Assembly: GCF_014154935.1 (NCBI RefSeq)
Contig: NZ_JACEHH010000014.1
Location: 121,401 to 185,400, forward strand
Reading direction: 5' to 3'
DNA from: Stieleria mannarensis
Lineage (GTDB): Bacteria; Planctomycetota; Planctomycetia; Pirellulales; Pirellulaceae
Length of the DNA stretch: 64,000 nt
Shown here: positions 26,044 through 35,119 of the stretch, piece by piece
How the letters are laid out: every line of letters begins with the position of its first letter
How positions within the stretch are numbered: position 1 is the first letter of the stretch
The notes under the pieces: generated by a model
Seen by the model: the letters and a program-made list of their open reading frames with translations, nothing else
What the model was told of the DNA's origin: nothing
The model's database searches: none
Made by a program: the position numbers and the translations under genes

Positions 26044-27821
26044 TCGGCGACTTCGCAGGGGCGAGACAAAGCTTCGACGCCGATCCGGTCACAGAAATCG
26101 CCAAAGCTTTCGCCCGCATTGCGTTCCTGTTTGAATTGAAGGAACACCGGCCGCAACGTCGCGGCGATTTCACTGCGAGGCACTTGGTCTTTGTAGATCG
26201 CCGCCATTTGATTGCCGCGAAGATTGCCGCCCAGGAACACGGTGTAGCGACCTTCGCCGGTTTTGCCGTCCATGCTACGTCCGACCAATCCGACGTCCGC
26301 GTTGTAGGGGCGGGCACAGCCGTTGGGGCATCCCGTCATGCGAATCGAAAACTGCTCGGCGGACAGGCCCAACTCGTTGAGTTCCGCTTCCAGATCGTCG
26401 ATCACGCTCGGCAACACGCGCTCACTTTCGGTGACCGCTAAGCCACAGGTCGGCAGTGCCGGGCAAGCGAACGAGAATCGGCGCGCGTTGCTGATCTGAT
26501 CGACCGTCACAACACCGTGATCGGCCAGGATGTTTTCGATGGTCGATCGCTGCTGGGGCGCGATGTCGCACAACAAGATGTTTTGCTGGGCGGTCAAGCG
26601 GCAATTGGAAACATGGTGGCGGAACAGTTCACGCAGCGCGGTCTTGAGTTGCAAATCACCTTCGTCCTTGACGCGTCCACTTTCGATCGGCAGCCCCAGA
26701 AACCACTTTCCGTCCCCTTGCTCGTGCCAGCCCAGGTGGTCGTCGTGGCCGGTCACGTCATCGGGGTGTGGATCGGGCAACGGGCGTGGGACCGTTCCCG
26801 CGGGAATGCCACAGATCGATTCGGCTTGGTCCAGGTACTGTTCGACTTTGGCCTTGAACGCCGGCAGTCCCATGTTGGCGATCGTGTACTTCAGACGCGC
26901 CTGGCTGCGATCGGCGCGGTTGCCGAAGTCACGTTGCACCATGATGACCGCCGTGATGACGGCCCGCAGGTGTTCGATTTGAACAAACGCCATCCGCTTT
27001 GCCAGTGCCGGAAAACACTGCTTCTTGCTGGGAGTCGTTCCCATTCCGCCACCGACCAGGACGTTGAACCCGATCAGCGTGTCGCCTTCGGTCACGCCCA
27101 ATAGTCCCAAATCGTTGTCGTAAACGTCGATGCAGTTGTCGCTGCACAGCGCCAACGCGATCTTAAATTTCCGCGGCAGATAGGCGTCGCCGTAAATCGG
27201 GTCGTGCTCCGAGTCGTCCGGTGCACCGACGACTTGCTCACGCCTGCCGGTCTCGGGGTCTTTGATCCAGATCTCGTGATAGGCGCCGGTTTTGGGGCGA
27301 ACGTGGTCGGCGATTGCGTCCGCCAGTTGCTGCAGCTGGTCTCGCAAGCCGTTGTGTCGCAACGGAGCGGGACAACAGCAAACGTTACGTGTCACGTCGC
27401 CACAGGCGGATTGCGTGGACAGCTTCATCGCGTTGATGCGATGAATCACATCCCACAAATTATTCTTGACCACGCCGTGCAACTGAATGCTCTGCCGCGT
27501 CGTGATTCGGATCGTGCCGTTGCCAAGCTCGTCGGCGATGTCCAGCTCGCCGAGGAATTGCGCGGCGGTCATCTTTCCGCCGGGAATGCGATTGCGAACC
27601 ATGAAGGAATACGCTTTTCCGAGCCCTTCCTTTCGTCGCGACTTGCGCAGATCGCGATCGTCTTGCTGGTAGGTTCCGTGAAATTTCAGCAGTTTCGTCG
27701 TGGCGTCCTGAACATGGTCGGTGGAACGATCCGCAAGCTCGTCCGCGATGCTGCCACGAAGCCCGTCGCTGGCTTCCTTGATCAATTCAACTTTCGACTT
27801 TTTGCGTTCTTCTGTGGGCAT
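26040..27821 (-). CDS. Sirohaem sulfite/nitrite reductase haemoprotein (CysI-like)
   Basis: A 593-residue sirohaem enzyme with two ferredoxin-like/sirohaem halves. The [4Fe-4S]-sirohaem ligands are the CPALPTC and TGCPNGC motifs, and TRQSIQLHGV is a sirohaem-binding segment. Length and motifs match the haemoprotein subunit of assimilatory sulfite reductase, which reduces sulfite to sulfide. Closely related enzymes reduce nitrite to ammonia. The palindrome 40 bp upstream is shared with the flavohaemoglobin and nitrate reductase promoters, so a nitrite substrate should be considered. ATG 27821 was chosen; the frame extends 14 codons further. Confidence 0.85.
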   Translation of the reverse strand: MPTEERKKSKVELIKEASDGLRGSIADELADRSTDHVQDATTKLLKFHGTYQQDDRDLRKSRRKEGLGKAYSFMVRNRIPGGKMTAAQFLGELDIADELGNGTIRITTRQSIQLHGVVKNNLWDVIHRINAMKLSTQSACGDVTRNVCCCPAPLRHNGLRDQLQQLADAIADHVRPKTGAYHEIWIKDPETGRREQVVGAPDDSEHDPIYGDAYLPRKFKIALALCSDNCIDVYDNDLGLLGVTEGDTLIGFNVLVGGGMGTTPSKKQCFPALAKRMAFVQIEHLRAVITAVIMVQRDFGNRADRSQARLKYTIANMGLPAFKAKVEQYLDQAESICGIPAGTVPRPLPDPHPDDVTGHDDHLGWHEQGDGKWFLGLPIESGRVKDEGDLQLKTALRELFRHHVSNCRLTAQQNILLCDIAPQQRSTIENILADHGVVTVDQISNARRFSFACPALPTCGLAVTESERVLPSVIDDLEAELNELGLSAEQFSIRMTGCPNGCARPYNADVGLVGRSMDGKTGEGRYTVFLGGNLRGNQMAAIYKDQVPRSEIAATLRPVFLQFKQERNAGESFGDFCDRIGVEALSRPCEVAE

Positions 27822-27860
27822 CAATGTTTTTCTCTGGACGCGAAGTGAGCACCAGCTTTG

Positions 27861-27886
27861 CAAACCTGTATCGGGGGTGCATGTTT
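27861..27886. promoter_or_regulatory. Putative NsrR-type operator, site 3
   Basis: The arms AAACCTGTAT and GTGCATGTTT are inverted with a 5-bp spacer, 40 bp upstream of the sulfite-reductase-type gene. Read on the minus strand it begins AAACATGCACC like the other sites. The rest of the 27822-28130 gap shows no gene. Confidence 0.6.
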
Positions 27887-28045
27887 TAGTCGCGACGAAG
27901 CCCGAGTGTCAACGGCAAGCGATGGCGACGGCAAGCAAGCCGCGTCGACTGCCAACATTCAATGCACCTGTCGGGTAAACGCCTCGGCGGTGAAACCGCG
28001 AGCGGAGATCGGCAATTTCGATACACCAGGTTGACGTCCATGTTT

Positions 28046-28071
28046 CAAACTATACACTGAGGTGCAGGTTT
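28046..28071. promoter_or_regulatory. Putative NsrR-type operator, site 2
   Basis: Read on the minus strand, the core TGCACCTCAGTGTATA is flanked by AAACC and GTTTG. It lies 60 bp upstream of the flavohaemoglobin start. The core differs at one position from site 4 in the nap/nrf divergent promoter. TTGACG (28031-28036) and TATACA (28051-28056) overlap it as poorly spaced promoter-like boxes. Confidence 0.65.
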
Positions 28072-28130
28072 GGCGTTTCCAGCCATCCTTTCCCGCCATT
28101 TTTCCCCGCCAAAACGAGCTGCCGAACAAG

Positions 28131-29366
28131 ATGCTGAGCGAAAAAACGATTCGAATCGTCAAAGAGATCACCCCCCTGGTCGCCGCCAATGCCGAAACGA
28201 TCACGCGGCGATTTTATGAGCGGATGTTCCAGGCCAACCCTGAGGTGAAGGCGTTTTTTAATCAATCGCACCAACACACCGGCGGCCAACAGAAGGCCCT
28301 GGCCGGGGCGATCTGCGCCTATTTCACGCACATCGACAATCCCGCGGTGCTGATGCCGGCGGTCGAGTTGATCGCACAGAAACACTGTTCGCTGGGCATC
28401 AAGGCCGAACACTATCCGATCGTCGGCAGCAATCTGCTCGCGGCGATCAAGGACGTGATGGGCGACGCGGCGACCGAGGAGATCATCGATGCGGTCGCCG
28501 AGGCGTACGGTTTTTTGGCCGACATCTTCATCGGCCGCGAATCAGCGATCTACCAGGAGCAGGAGGGGGTCCCGGGCGGTTGGAATGGCACGCGAACCTT
28601 TGTCGTCACCAAGAAGGTCCCCGAGAGCGACGTGGTCACTTCGTTCTACCTAAAACCCGAGGACGAGGGGCCGCTGCCGCCGTTCAAACCCGGCCAGTAC
28701 ATCACGGTTCACATCGATCATCCACACACACCAACGTCCCCACGCAACTACAGCTTGTCCGATCGACCGGGGCAATCGCACTATCGCATTAGCGTCAAAC
28801 GCGAAGAACGACCGACCGCCGACGCGCCGGACGGATTGATCTCCAGCCACTTGCACGACGCGATCGACGAAGGCCACCACATCAAACTCGGTCCGCCTTG
28901 CGGTGAGTTCACGGTGGACCCTGCGGCGGTTGGCCGGCCGATCGTGTTGCTGGCCGGTGGGATCGGAGTGACGCCGCTTTTATCGATGGCGAAATCAATC
29001 GTCCACGCGAATCCCGACGCGTCGATCTACTTCCTGCAAGCGGCACGCAACAGCAGCGTTCACGCGTTTGCCGACGAACTTGGCAATCTGGCCGAAGCCG
29101 CGCCGAACGTGCGGACGCATGTCATCTATGACCAACCACTGCCGGGGGACGTCGAAGGCGGCAAGTGCGATTCGGTCGGTGTCGTGACGACGGCGTTTCT
29201 GCGTGACTGGGTGCCGTTGACGGACGCCGAGTTTTACTTCTGCGGGCCCAAACCGTTCATGCAAAGCATCCACGCGAGCCTGCAAGAACTCGGTGTCGAT
29301 GAACATCGCGTGCGTTACGAGTTTTTTGGGCCGAAGCAAGAATTGGACGCCGCGGTCCCCGTGTAA
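28131..29366 (+). CDS. hmp: Flavohaemoglobin, nitric oxide dioxygenase
   Basis: A 411-residue three-domain enzyme. The globin domain (about 1-140) contains the proximal His in AQKHCSLGI. The FAD domain follows with RNYSLSD, and the NAD(P) domain with [14 protein letters not shown] and YFCGPKPFM. It oxidises NO to nitrate with O2 and NAD(P)H in the cytoplasm. The start [12 protein letters not shown] is the standard flavohaemoglobin N-terminus, so ATG 28131 was preferred over an upstream in-frame GTG at 28062 that lies inside the operator. It is divergent from the sulfite-reductase-type gene. Confidence 0.93.
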   Translation: MLSEKTIRIVKEITPLVAANAETITRRFYERMFQANPEVKAFFNQSHQHTGGQQKALAGAICAYFTHIDNPAVLMPAVELIAQKHCSLGIKAEHYPIVGSNLLAAIKDVMGDAATEEIIDAVAEAYGFLADIFIGRESAIYQEQEGVPGGWNGTRTFVVTKKVPESDVVTSFYLKPEDEGPLPPFKPGQYITVHIDHPHTPTSPRNYSLSDRPGQSHYRISVKREERPTADAPDGLISSHLHDAIDEGHHIKLGPPCGEFTVDPAAVGRPIVLLAGGIGVTPLLSMAKSIVHANPDASIYFLQAARNSSVHAFADELGNLAEAAPNVRTHVIYDQPLPGDVEGGKCDSVGVVTTAFLRDWVPLTDAEFYFCGPKPFMQSIHASLQELGVDEHRVRYEFFGPKQELDAAVPV

Positions 29367-29407
29367 CATCGCCGCGAGTGACTGGCCAACTCGATCGCTA
29401 ACGGGGG

Positions 29408-29466
29408 ATGCGGCCTGTTGATCGGCTCACGATTGATTCGGTTGCGATTAAATCGACAGGCCGCAT
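29408..29466. terminator. Inverted repeat between convergent hmp and aconitase genes
   Basis: ATGCGGCCTGT (29408-29418) and ACAGGCCGCAT (29456-29466) are perfect 11-bp arms around a 37-nt loop, midway between convergent stops at 29366 and 29485. Location suggests bidirectional termination, although there is no U-tract. Confidence 0.4.
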
Positions 29467-29484
29467 GCACCTCGACGCCGCATG

Positions 29485-31416
29485 CTAGATCCTCGATCGC
29501 ATCCAAGGGATCAGCCCGCCGGCGATCAACACGTCTTGTTGACGCTGCGAGAGAGCATGATGGGCAGTCAGTCGCGTTGATCGAGTTTGATTGACGATGG
29601 TGACATCGATACCGTCGCGAAGTTGTCGAGCCGGCTGGTCGATCGATAGCACGTCATCGGATTGGAGGTGCTCCCGTGCGGATTCGACCGTGAGCGGCAG
29701 GATGCCAAAATTGATCAGGTTCTGCCAGTGAATCCGCGCAAAACTCTCGGCGATCACCAGTCGCAATCCGAGAAAGTGCGGAGCGATCGCTGCATGTTCT
29801 CGGCTGGAACCCTGGCCGTAGTTGACTCCGCCGACGATCGCGTGCACGCCGTCGTGTGCTTTGGCTCGGTCGACGTAGGTTGGGTCGACGTCGATGTAGG
29901 TGAAATCAGCGATGCGGGCAATGTTGCTGCGGAACGGCAACACGCGGGCTCCGGCCGGCATGATTTCATCGGTGGACACGTCGTCGCCGACCGATAGTAA
30001 GACCTTCACCTGGAGCGAATCGGCGAGCGGTTGAAACTCGGGCAGCGACTTGATGTTCGGGCCTTTGACCAAGTCGGTCTGTTCTCCTGCAGAAGAGTTC
30101 GGCGGAGGAGTGAACTGATCCGTGTTGATGATGGGGGATGTCGGCTCGTTAATGTTTGGGTAGGGCCGGTCGCTGTCGCGTGGGTCGGTGATCTTGCCGG
30201 TCAGCGCGGATGCGGCGGCGGTTTCGGGACTGCACAAGTGCACGGCGTCTTCGCGGGTTCCGCTGCGACCGGGGAAGTTGCGGGGGACGGTTCGCAAGCT
30301 GATGCGGTTGGTCGCCGGTGCTTGGCCCATCCCGATGCATCCGTTGCACCCGGCTTGGTGAAGCCGTGCACCGGCCTGCAGCAAGGCAAGCACGTACCCA
30401 TCGCGGGCCAGGTTTTGCAGGATCTGTCGCGAGGTCGGATTGACGTCCAGCGAAACCCCATCGGCGACGCGGCGTCCGGCGACCATTTCCGCAACGACCG
30501 CAAAATCGCGGTAGCCGGGATTGGCACTCGAGCCGATGTAGGCTTGATAGATCGGCTTGCCGGCGACTTCGCGAACCGAGACCACGTTTCCGGGGCTGGT
30601 GGGCAGCGCGATCAACGGTTCGAGCGTGGACAGGTTGATGACCTCTTCGCGATCGTAGCTCGCACCCGCTTCGGCACGCATTTCGATCCAATCCTGCTCC
30701 CGCCCCTGGGACTTCAAAAAACATCGCGTTTGTTCGTCCGATGGAAACACGCTGGCGGTCGCGCCAAGTTCCGCGCCCATGTTGGCGATCACGTGCCGGT
30801 CCATCGCCGATAGTCCGCTCAGCCCCTCGCCGCTGTACTCCAGGACCCATCCCACTCCGCCTTTGACGTCGTGTCGTCGCAGCATCTCCAAGATGATGTC
30901 TTTGGCGCTGACCCAATCTGGCAACCCGCCTTCCAATCGCACGTTCCAAACACGCGGCATTTTGACATACATCGGCTCACCCGCGATCGCCATCGCGACT
31001 TCCAGTCCGCCCGCTCCAATCGCCAACATGCCCAGCGCGCCGGCGGCGCAGGTGTGCGAGTCAGAGCCGAGTAGCGTCGCACCAGGCTTGCCGAATCGCT
31101 CCTGGTGAAGCGGGTGGCTGACGCCGTTGCCAGGGCGGCTGAACCACAGCCCGAATCGCTTTGCAGCGCTTTCCAAAAAGAGGTGGTCGTCGGGGTTCTT
31201 GTGGTCTTCTTGCAGCAGGTTGTGATCGACATACTGAACCGACACGTCCGTCTTTGCACGGTCCAGTCCCATCGCTTCGAGTTCCAGCATCACCAGCGTT
31301 CCGGTCGCGTCCTGCGTCAATGTCTGATCGATTCGCAGTCCGATTTCACTGTCCGGATCCAATGAACCGGAAACCAAGTGGCTTTCAATCAGTTGATGGG
31401 TGATGCTGGAAGCCAT
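29485..31416 (-). CDS. acn: Aconitate hydratase
   Basis: A 643-residue aconitase. The N-terminal part has GSDSHTCAAGALG and, further on, GCNGCIGMG, which supply the three Cys ligands of the [4Fe-4S] cluster. The C-terminal swivel domain has YGQGSSREHAAIAPHFLG with the substrate-binding Ser-Arg. It isomerises citrate to isocitrate in the TCA cycle. The length matches the shorter bacterial/mitochondrial-like type rather than the roughly 890-residue AcnA. It is convergent with the flavohaemoglobin gene; its own cluster is a classic NO target, but I see no copy of the shared operator upstream. Confidence 0.92.
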   Translation of the reverse strand: MASSITHQLIESHLVSGSLDPDSEIGLRIDQTLTQDATGTLVMLELEAMGLDRAKTDVSVQYVDHNLLQEDHKNPDDHLFLESAAKRFGLWFSRPGNGVSHPLHQERFGKPGATLLGSDSHTCAAGALGMLAIGAGGLEVAMAIAGEPMYVKMPRVWNVRLEGGLPDWVSAKDIILEMLRRHDVKGGVGWVLEYSGEGLSGLSAMDRHVIANMGAELGATASVFPSDEQTRCFLKSQGREQDWIEMRAEAGASYDREEVINLSTLEPLIALPTSPGNVVSVREVAGKPIYQAYIGSSANPGYRDFAVVAEMVAGRRVADGVSLDVNPTSRQILQNLARDGYVLALLQAGARLHQAGCNGCIGMGQAPATNRISLRTVPRNFPGRSGTREDAVHLCSPETAAASALTGKITDPRDSDRPYPNINEPTSPIINTDQFTPPPNSSAGEQTDLVKGPNIKSLPEFQPLADSLQVKVLLSVGDDVSTDEIMPAGARVLPFRSNIARIADFTYIDVDPTYVDRAKAHDGVHAIVGGVNYGQGSSREHAAIAPHFLGLRLVIAESFARIHWQNLINFGILPLTVESAREHLQSDDVLSIDQPARQLRDGIDVTIVNQTRSTRLTAHHALSQRQQDVLIAGGLIPWMRSRI

Positions 31417-31444
31417 GACCCTGCATCCTTAGATTTTCGCATCC

Positions 31445-32971
31445 TTAGATTTTCGCCGAGAGCATCTCGATATTTTCTTCGACGCGGTTTGTGGTGTCGA
31501 GCACTATCCCGCGGAGATTTGTCGGGAATTCGGCAGATTCGCTGCGCTGCTTACGATAGACGGTCTCGTCGGCGTCCGAAAACGAATCCCCTTGTCGCTC
31601 GCGTCGGCGAATCCGATCGACGGCGACATCGTCGGGGCAAGCACACGTCACCGTTACCACGTTGCCGCCCGCGTCGTGAAGTCGGTCGATCGCTTCGCGC
31701 AGCAGTTCGGGGGCCAGAAAGGTGCCGTCCAGAACGACTGGGCATCGCGTTTGGAGTTGCTGTTCACCTTGCCGGAACATTTTCTGATAAACCAAGCGGC
31801 GAGATTCAGCATCGTAATTCGCGTTGTCGCCATCGAAACAATCGTGACGAATCTGATCTGTCGCCAAGTGAGCTGCACCGATCGAATCGGCGATCCGCTC
31901 GGCCAGCGTCGTTTTCCCGGTGCCGCTGAGTCCACGAACGATCAATGCGAGTGGATCGTCGAGGCGACGGGCGTATTGATCGGCGAGTTCTAGCAATTCG
32001 ATCGCGCGGTGATGCGCGTTATGCTCTGCGTTTCCCGTCGTCTGGTCGGTCCGCAGCGCGGCCACCTTTGCTCTCACGCAGGCGCGATAGGTTCGGTAGA
32101 AGTCAAGTAGTCGTTCATCCGGTGAATCATCCAAGTGTTCGCAGACGCGTTTTAACACGCGTTCGCCAAGGTCATGGGCGTTCAAGTGATCGCACGTGGT
32201 CGCAAAGAAACACAATTCATCCGCCGTGTCGACCAATCTTAGTTCGCGGCTAAATTCGATCCCGTCGATCACCACGGGCGGATCGGTCGTATAAACGTGC
32301 TCGGCACGCAAATCACCATGGCCTTCGACGATGTGTCCGTCGGTGACTCGCTTCTTTAGGATCTTGTCACCATGTTGAAACAGAAACTGAAGTTGTGCCG
32401 CTTGAACACGGTGGATCAATTCATCGGGCAACTGGTGTCGCCGCGCTACCAGTTCGTCACCATTGTCAACGACGTGTTGGCGGTAGCGGTCCACGTAATT
32501 CGGCATTTCCACCGCAGGCAAGCCGCGGTAGAAGGCAGCGAGCATGGACGCGATGTCTTCGGCATGCCGTTTGTCGGACTGGCCAGCAAGGACGAGTTGT
32601 TTCAGGCATCGCTCTTCTGGCAACCGCCGCATTTTCACCAGCCAATCTTCGGCCGGTGCGTCGCCGTCGATCATCCAGCGACCGGAGCGGTTTCGGCCGA
32701 CCGACACGACGTCCAAGTAGACATCGGGCGCCAGTCGCCGGTTAAGTTTGACTTCCGCACGGCAGGCCCGTTCCCGATTCTCCAGCGTCGAATAATCCAG
32801 AAAGCCGAGGTCCACCGGTTTCTTCAACTTGTAGACATGCGAATCCGTCAAGAAAACATAGGAGATGTGCGTCTCGATCAACTCCGGCGTCTCGGTCGCT
32901 TCGGCGTACGTCTTCGCACGGCGCAGTGCGTCGACCGGCTGTTGAATCATTGCAGGCGAATCAGACAGCAT
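31445..32971 (-). CDS. Bifunctional aminoglycoside phosphotransferase-like/ATP-binding protein
   Basis: A 508-residue two-domain protein. The N-terminal about 330 residues resemble an aminoglycoside-phosphotransferase/kinase fold, with GHGDLRAEHVY as the catalytic loop and IDGIEF as the metal-binding segment. The C-terminal about 170 residues form a P-loop kinase with LIVRGLSGTGKTTLA, of the zeta-toxin/adenylylsulfate-kinase-like group. Its substrate is unknown. Its start overlaps the preceding small membrane protein gene by 11 bases. Met 32950 is an alternative start. Confidence 0.78.
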   Translation of the reverse strand: MLSDSPAMIQQPVDALRRAKTYAEATETPELIETHISYVFLTDSHVYKLKKPVDLGFLDYSTLENRERACRAEVKLNRRLAPDVYLDVVSVGRNRSGRWMIDGDAPAEDWLVKMRRLPEERCLKQLVLAGQSDKRHAEDIASMLAAFYRGLPAVEMPNYVDRYRQHVVDNGDELVARRHQLPDELIHRVQAAQLQFLFQHGDKILKKRVTDGHIVEGHGDLRAEHVYTTDPPVVIDGIEFSRELRLVDTADELCFFATTCDHLNAHDLGERVLKRVCEHLDDSPDERLLDFYRTYRACVRAKVAALRTDQTTGNAEHNAHHRAIELLELADQYARRLDDPLALIVRGLSGTGKTTLAERIADSIGAAHLATDQIRHDCFDGDNANYDAESRRLVYQKMFRQGEQQLQTRCPVVLDGTFLAPELLREAIDRLHDAGGNVVTVTCACPDDVAVDRIRRRERQGDSFSDADETVYRKQRSESAEFPTNLRGIVLDTTNRVEENIEMLSAKI

Positions 32972-33164
32972 GTTGATCCCCGTTGTCGTCCCAGAAGTAT
33001 TTTGGCCATAGTAGAGATTGCACCGCGCCGGACAGGAATGCGAGCCCGAGTGAGCCGAGCACCGACAGCAGAACGATCGCGAGTGTCAATGTTGATTGAA
33101 CGATCGTCGCTAAGCTGAGAGCTGCGTCGACAATGACAAATCCGAATGCGGTCAGTCGTGACAT
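32961..33164 (-). CDS. Small membrane protein, 67 residues
   Basis: A 67-residue protein starting MSRLTAFGFVIVDAA. Its first 50 residues are almost entirely hydrophobic (one long or two short membrane helices), followed by a short polar tail WDDNGDQHAV. It overlaps the kinase-like gene start by 11 bases. I recognise no family. The frame is open further upstream to 33347, but that part does not look like protein. Confidence 0.5.
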   Translation of the reverse strand: MSRLTAFGFVIVDAALSLATIVQSTLTLAIVLLSVLGSLGLAFLSGAVQSLLWPKYFWDDNGDQHAV

Positions 33165-33667
33165 CGGAGTCTCCGAAAATAAGACGGTTGCGATTCTTGC
33201 CCTTGGAACCAGTCGGGCTACGTCAATGAACGAGCACACTGGCTGGTTTTGTGTCAGCTTGGTTTGTCGCCGAGCTCTTTTTTTGTTCACTACCGCCGGG
33301 AGGTTTTTTGACGCACCGCTTGCGACGCCGAAGTCGACGACACGCACGATCGCTAGCCCTTGCGGTTTCCTCCGCTGTGGAAGGATGAAATAGGCGGTCG
33401 AGCAGTCTCCTTTTTGAAACCATCAAACGCGTTGAAATGATGTGTGAATTCAAATCAGACGAAAGCGTCCACCGATGCAAACGATGCGCCGAAGAATTGA
33501 TTTCGACCTGCACGATCTTTGGATTGCACCCGGAGCAGAGGCGCAATCGCTATCATTGTCGATCAAAGGCCCATGAAGTTTGCGTGGGGCGACGAGTGGC
33601 TTGTTGCGTTGCAAGGGGATGACAGATGTATCCGGCACGGTGGGAAGGATTGTTGAAAGGATCTTTG
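33165..33667. other. Intergenic region without recognisable gene
   Basis: This 503-bp region lies between divergent genes. It has short T-runs near 33280 and 33303 and a 61-codon Cys-rich open frame (33437-33622, plus) with no family resemblance and no ribosome-binding site. I saw no RNA gene or strong palindrome. Confidence 0.45.
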
Positions 33668-34741
33668 ATGATGTGCATGACACGACGCGGTGTTCTGATT
33701 GTGTTCGGGTTGCTTGTTCTCTCATTTGACGCGGCCGGTGCCGATGAGCGTCCACGGCTGGCAGTTTTAACGGACATCGGTGGCGATCCCGACGATACCC
33801 AATCACTGGTTCGGTTGATGGTCTATGCCAATGAATTTGAGATCGAAGCGTTGATCGCCAGCGCATCGGGAACACCGGGCGAATTGAAACAATCGGTCAC
33901 ACGAACCGATTTGATTCTGGAGGTCATTGATGCCTATCAGACCGTGCGTCCGAATCTTGCGCGTCACGCCGAACGATGGCCCGAGGCGGAGCAACTGCGG
34001 CGTGTTGTTCGTTCAGGAAATCGCTTTCGTGGGCGTGAGCATATCGGCCAAGGGCATGACACCGACGGCTCCGCGTGGTTGATCAAACGCGTCGACGATG
34101 GCAGGCCCGATCGGCCGCTGAACGTCGCCATCTGGGGCGGGCAAACGGACCTCGCCCAAGCTCTTTGGCGAGTCAAACAAGATCGCGGCGCGGATGGGTT
34201 GGCAGTGTTTGTCGCCAAGTTGCGGGTCTATGACATTGCCGACCAGGACGGAATTGCGTCGTGGATGCGCGAGTCGTTTCCGGGCATGCACTACATCCTG
34301 AACCGCGCGCCCGAGGGACAAGACAAACGCAAGGCGATCTTTCGCGGCATGTACCTGACCGGTGACGAGTCACTGACCAGCCGCAGTTGGATCGACGAGA
34401 ACGTTCGATCACGCGGCCCGCTCGGTGCACTGTATCCGACAAAGACGTGGACGGCGCCCAATCCACACAGCTGCATGAAGGAAGGTGACACGCCGTCGTG
34501 GTTTTTCTTTTTGCCGTCCGGTGGCAATGATCCGGCCGATCCGACCAAGCCGGGATGGGGCGGCCGTTTTCAACAACAACCCGATGGCTGGTATCGCGAT
34601 CTGCCGGCTACCGATGGGTTCGACCCACGGTCCACCGTCAGCCGCCATCGACCAGCCTTCCAGGCGGATTTTGCCAAACGGATGCGTTGGTGCCAGGCCG
34701 ATTCGGCCACCGAAGGCGTGCAGGCCGACGGTGGCCGATGA
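33668..34741 (+). CDS. Secreted DUF1593/nucleoside-hydrolase-like protein
   Basis: A 357-residue exported protein with signal peptide MMCMTRRGVLIVFGLLVLS. LAVLTDIGGDPDDTQSLVRLM is the metal- and ribose-binding motif of the nucleoside-hydrolase-like fold, in the version found in DUF1593 (Sde182 cellulose-binding-type) proteins. NVAIWGGQTDLAQALW is a second conserved block. Such proteins probably act on glycans or glycosides outside the cytoplasm. The start ATG 33668 follows AAAGGA; the frame is open 14 codons further up. The C-terminal Ig-like domain seen in longer homologues is missing. Confidence 0.8.
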   Translation: MMCMTRRGVLIVFGLLVLSFDAAGADERPRLAVLTDIGGDPDDTQSLVRLMVYANEFEIEALIASASGTPGELKQSVTRTDLILEVIDAYQTVRPNLARHAERWPEAEQLRRVVRSGNRFRGREHIGQGHDTDGSAWLIKRVDDGRPDRPLNVAIWGGQTDLAQALWRVKQDRGADGLAVFVAKLRVYDIADQDGIASWMRESFPGMHYILNRAPEGQDKRKAIFRGMYLTGDESLTSRSWIDENVRSRGPLGALYPTKTWTAPNPHSCMKEGDTPSWFFFLPSGGNDPADPTKPGWGGRFQQQPDGWYRDLPATDGFDPRSTVSRHRPAFQADFAKRMRWCQADSATEGVQADGGR

Positions 34742-35119
34742 GCGGCGGAGATCGAGGGGCCGGCGAGTTTCGATGCCGAAAGCCTTGTCGCCGAATCGAT
34801 TCATGGCGATACGGTGGCGTTCCATCGGCCAGCTCAGCTGGTCGTCGCGTGACCATCCTGGATTGCCGGAGAGTGACACGGGGGCGAGTTTGATGCAGCC
34901 CAACTCTTTCTCCGCGGGCCTCTTGCAGACAAATCATTCGCGGCTATGATTCTTGCGATTGATTCGCAATAGCATCTAGATTGCGGATTCACAGCCAGCG
35001 ACGCGCTCTCTTCTGGACCGCTAGCCAGCCACGCTCGCCCCGCTCGGGAAACCGTTTTCCGAGTCGGATCCCATTGCGGGATCCCCACGCTGTGCCTCAC
35101 CCAGATTCGGAGCCCTGCT
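34742..35119. other. Intergenic region without recognisable gene
   Basis: This 378-bp stretch follows the DUF1593 gene. It contains no open frame that resembles a protein and no clear hairpin. It runs into the repeat element that overlaps the 5' end of the next gene. Confidence 0.45.

Noticed and set aside
27957..27980. Additional TGCACC half-site between sites 2 and 3
   Set aside because: TTCAATGCACC lacks a matching inverted arm, so it was not counted as an operator.
28062..28130. Longer flavohaemoglobin start at GTG 28062
   Set aside because: The extra 23 residues do not resemble the family and the start would lie inside the operator; [12 protein letters not shown] at 28131 matches known N-termini.
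33437..33622. 61-codon Cys-rich plus-strand frame in an intergenic gap
   Set aside because: No ribosome-binding site, no family resemblance and low-information composition; left as intergenic.
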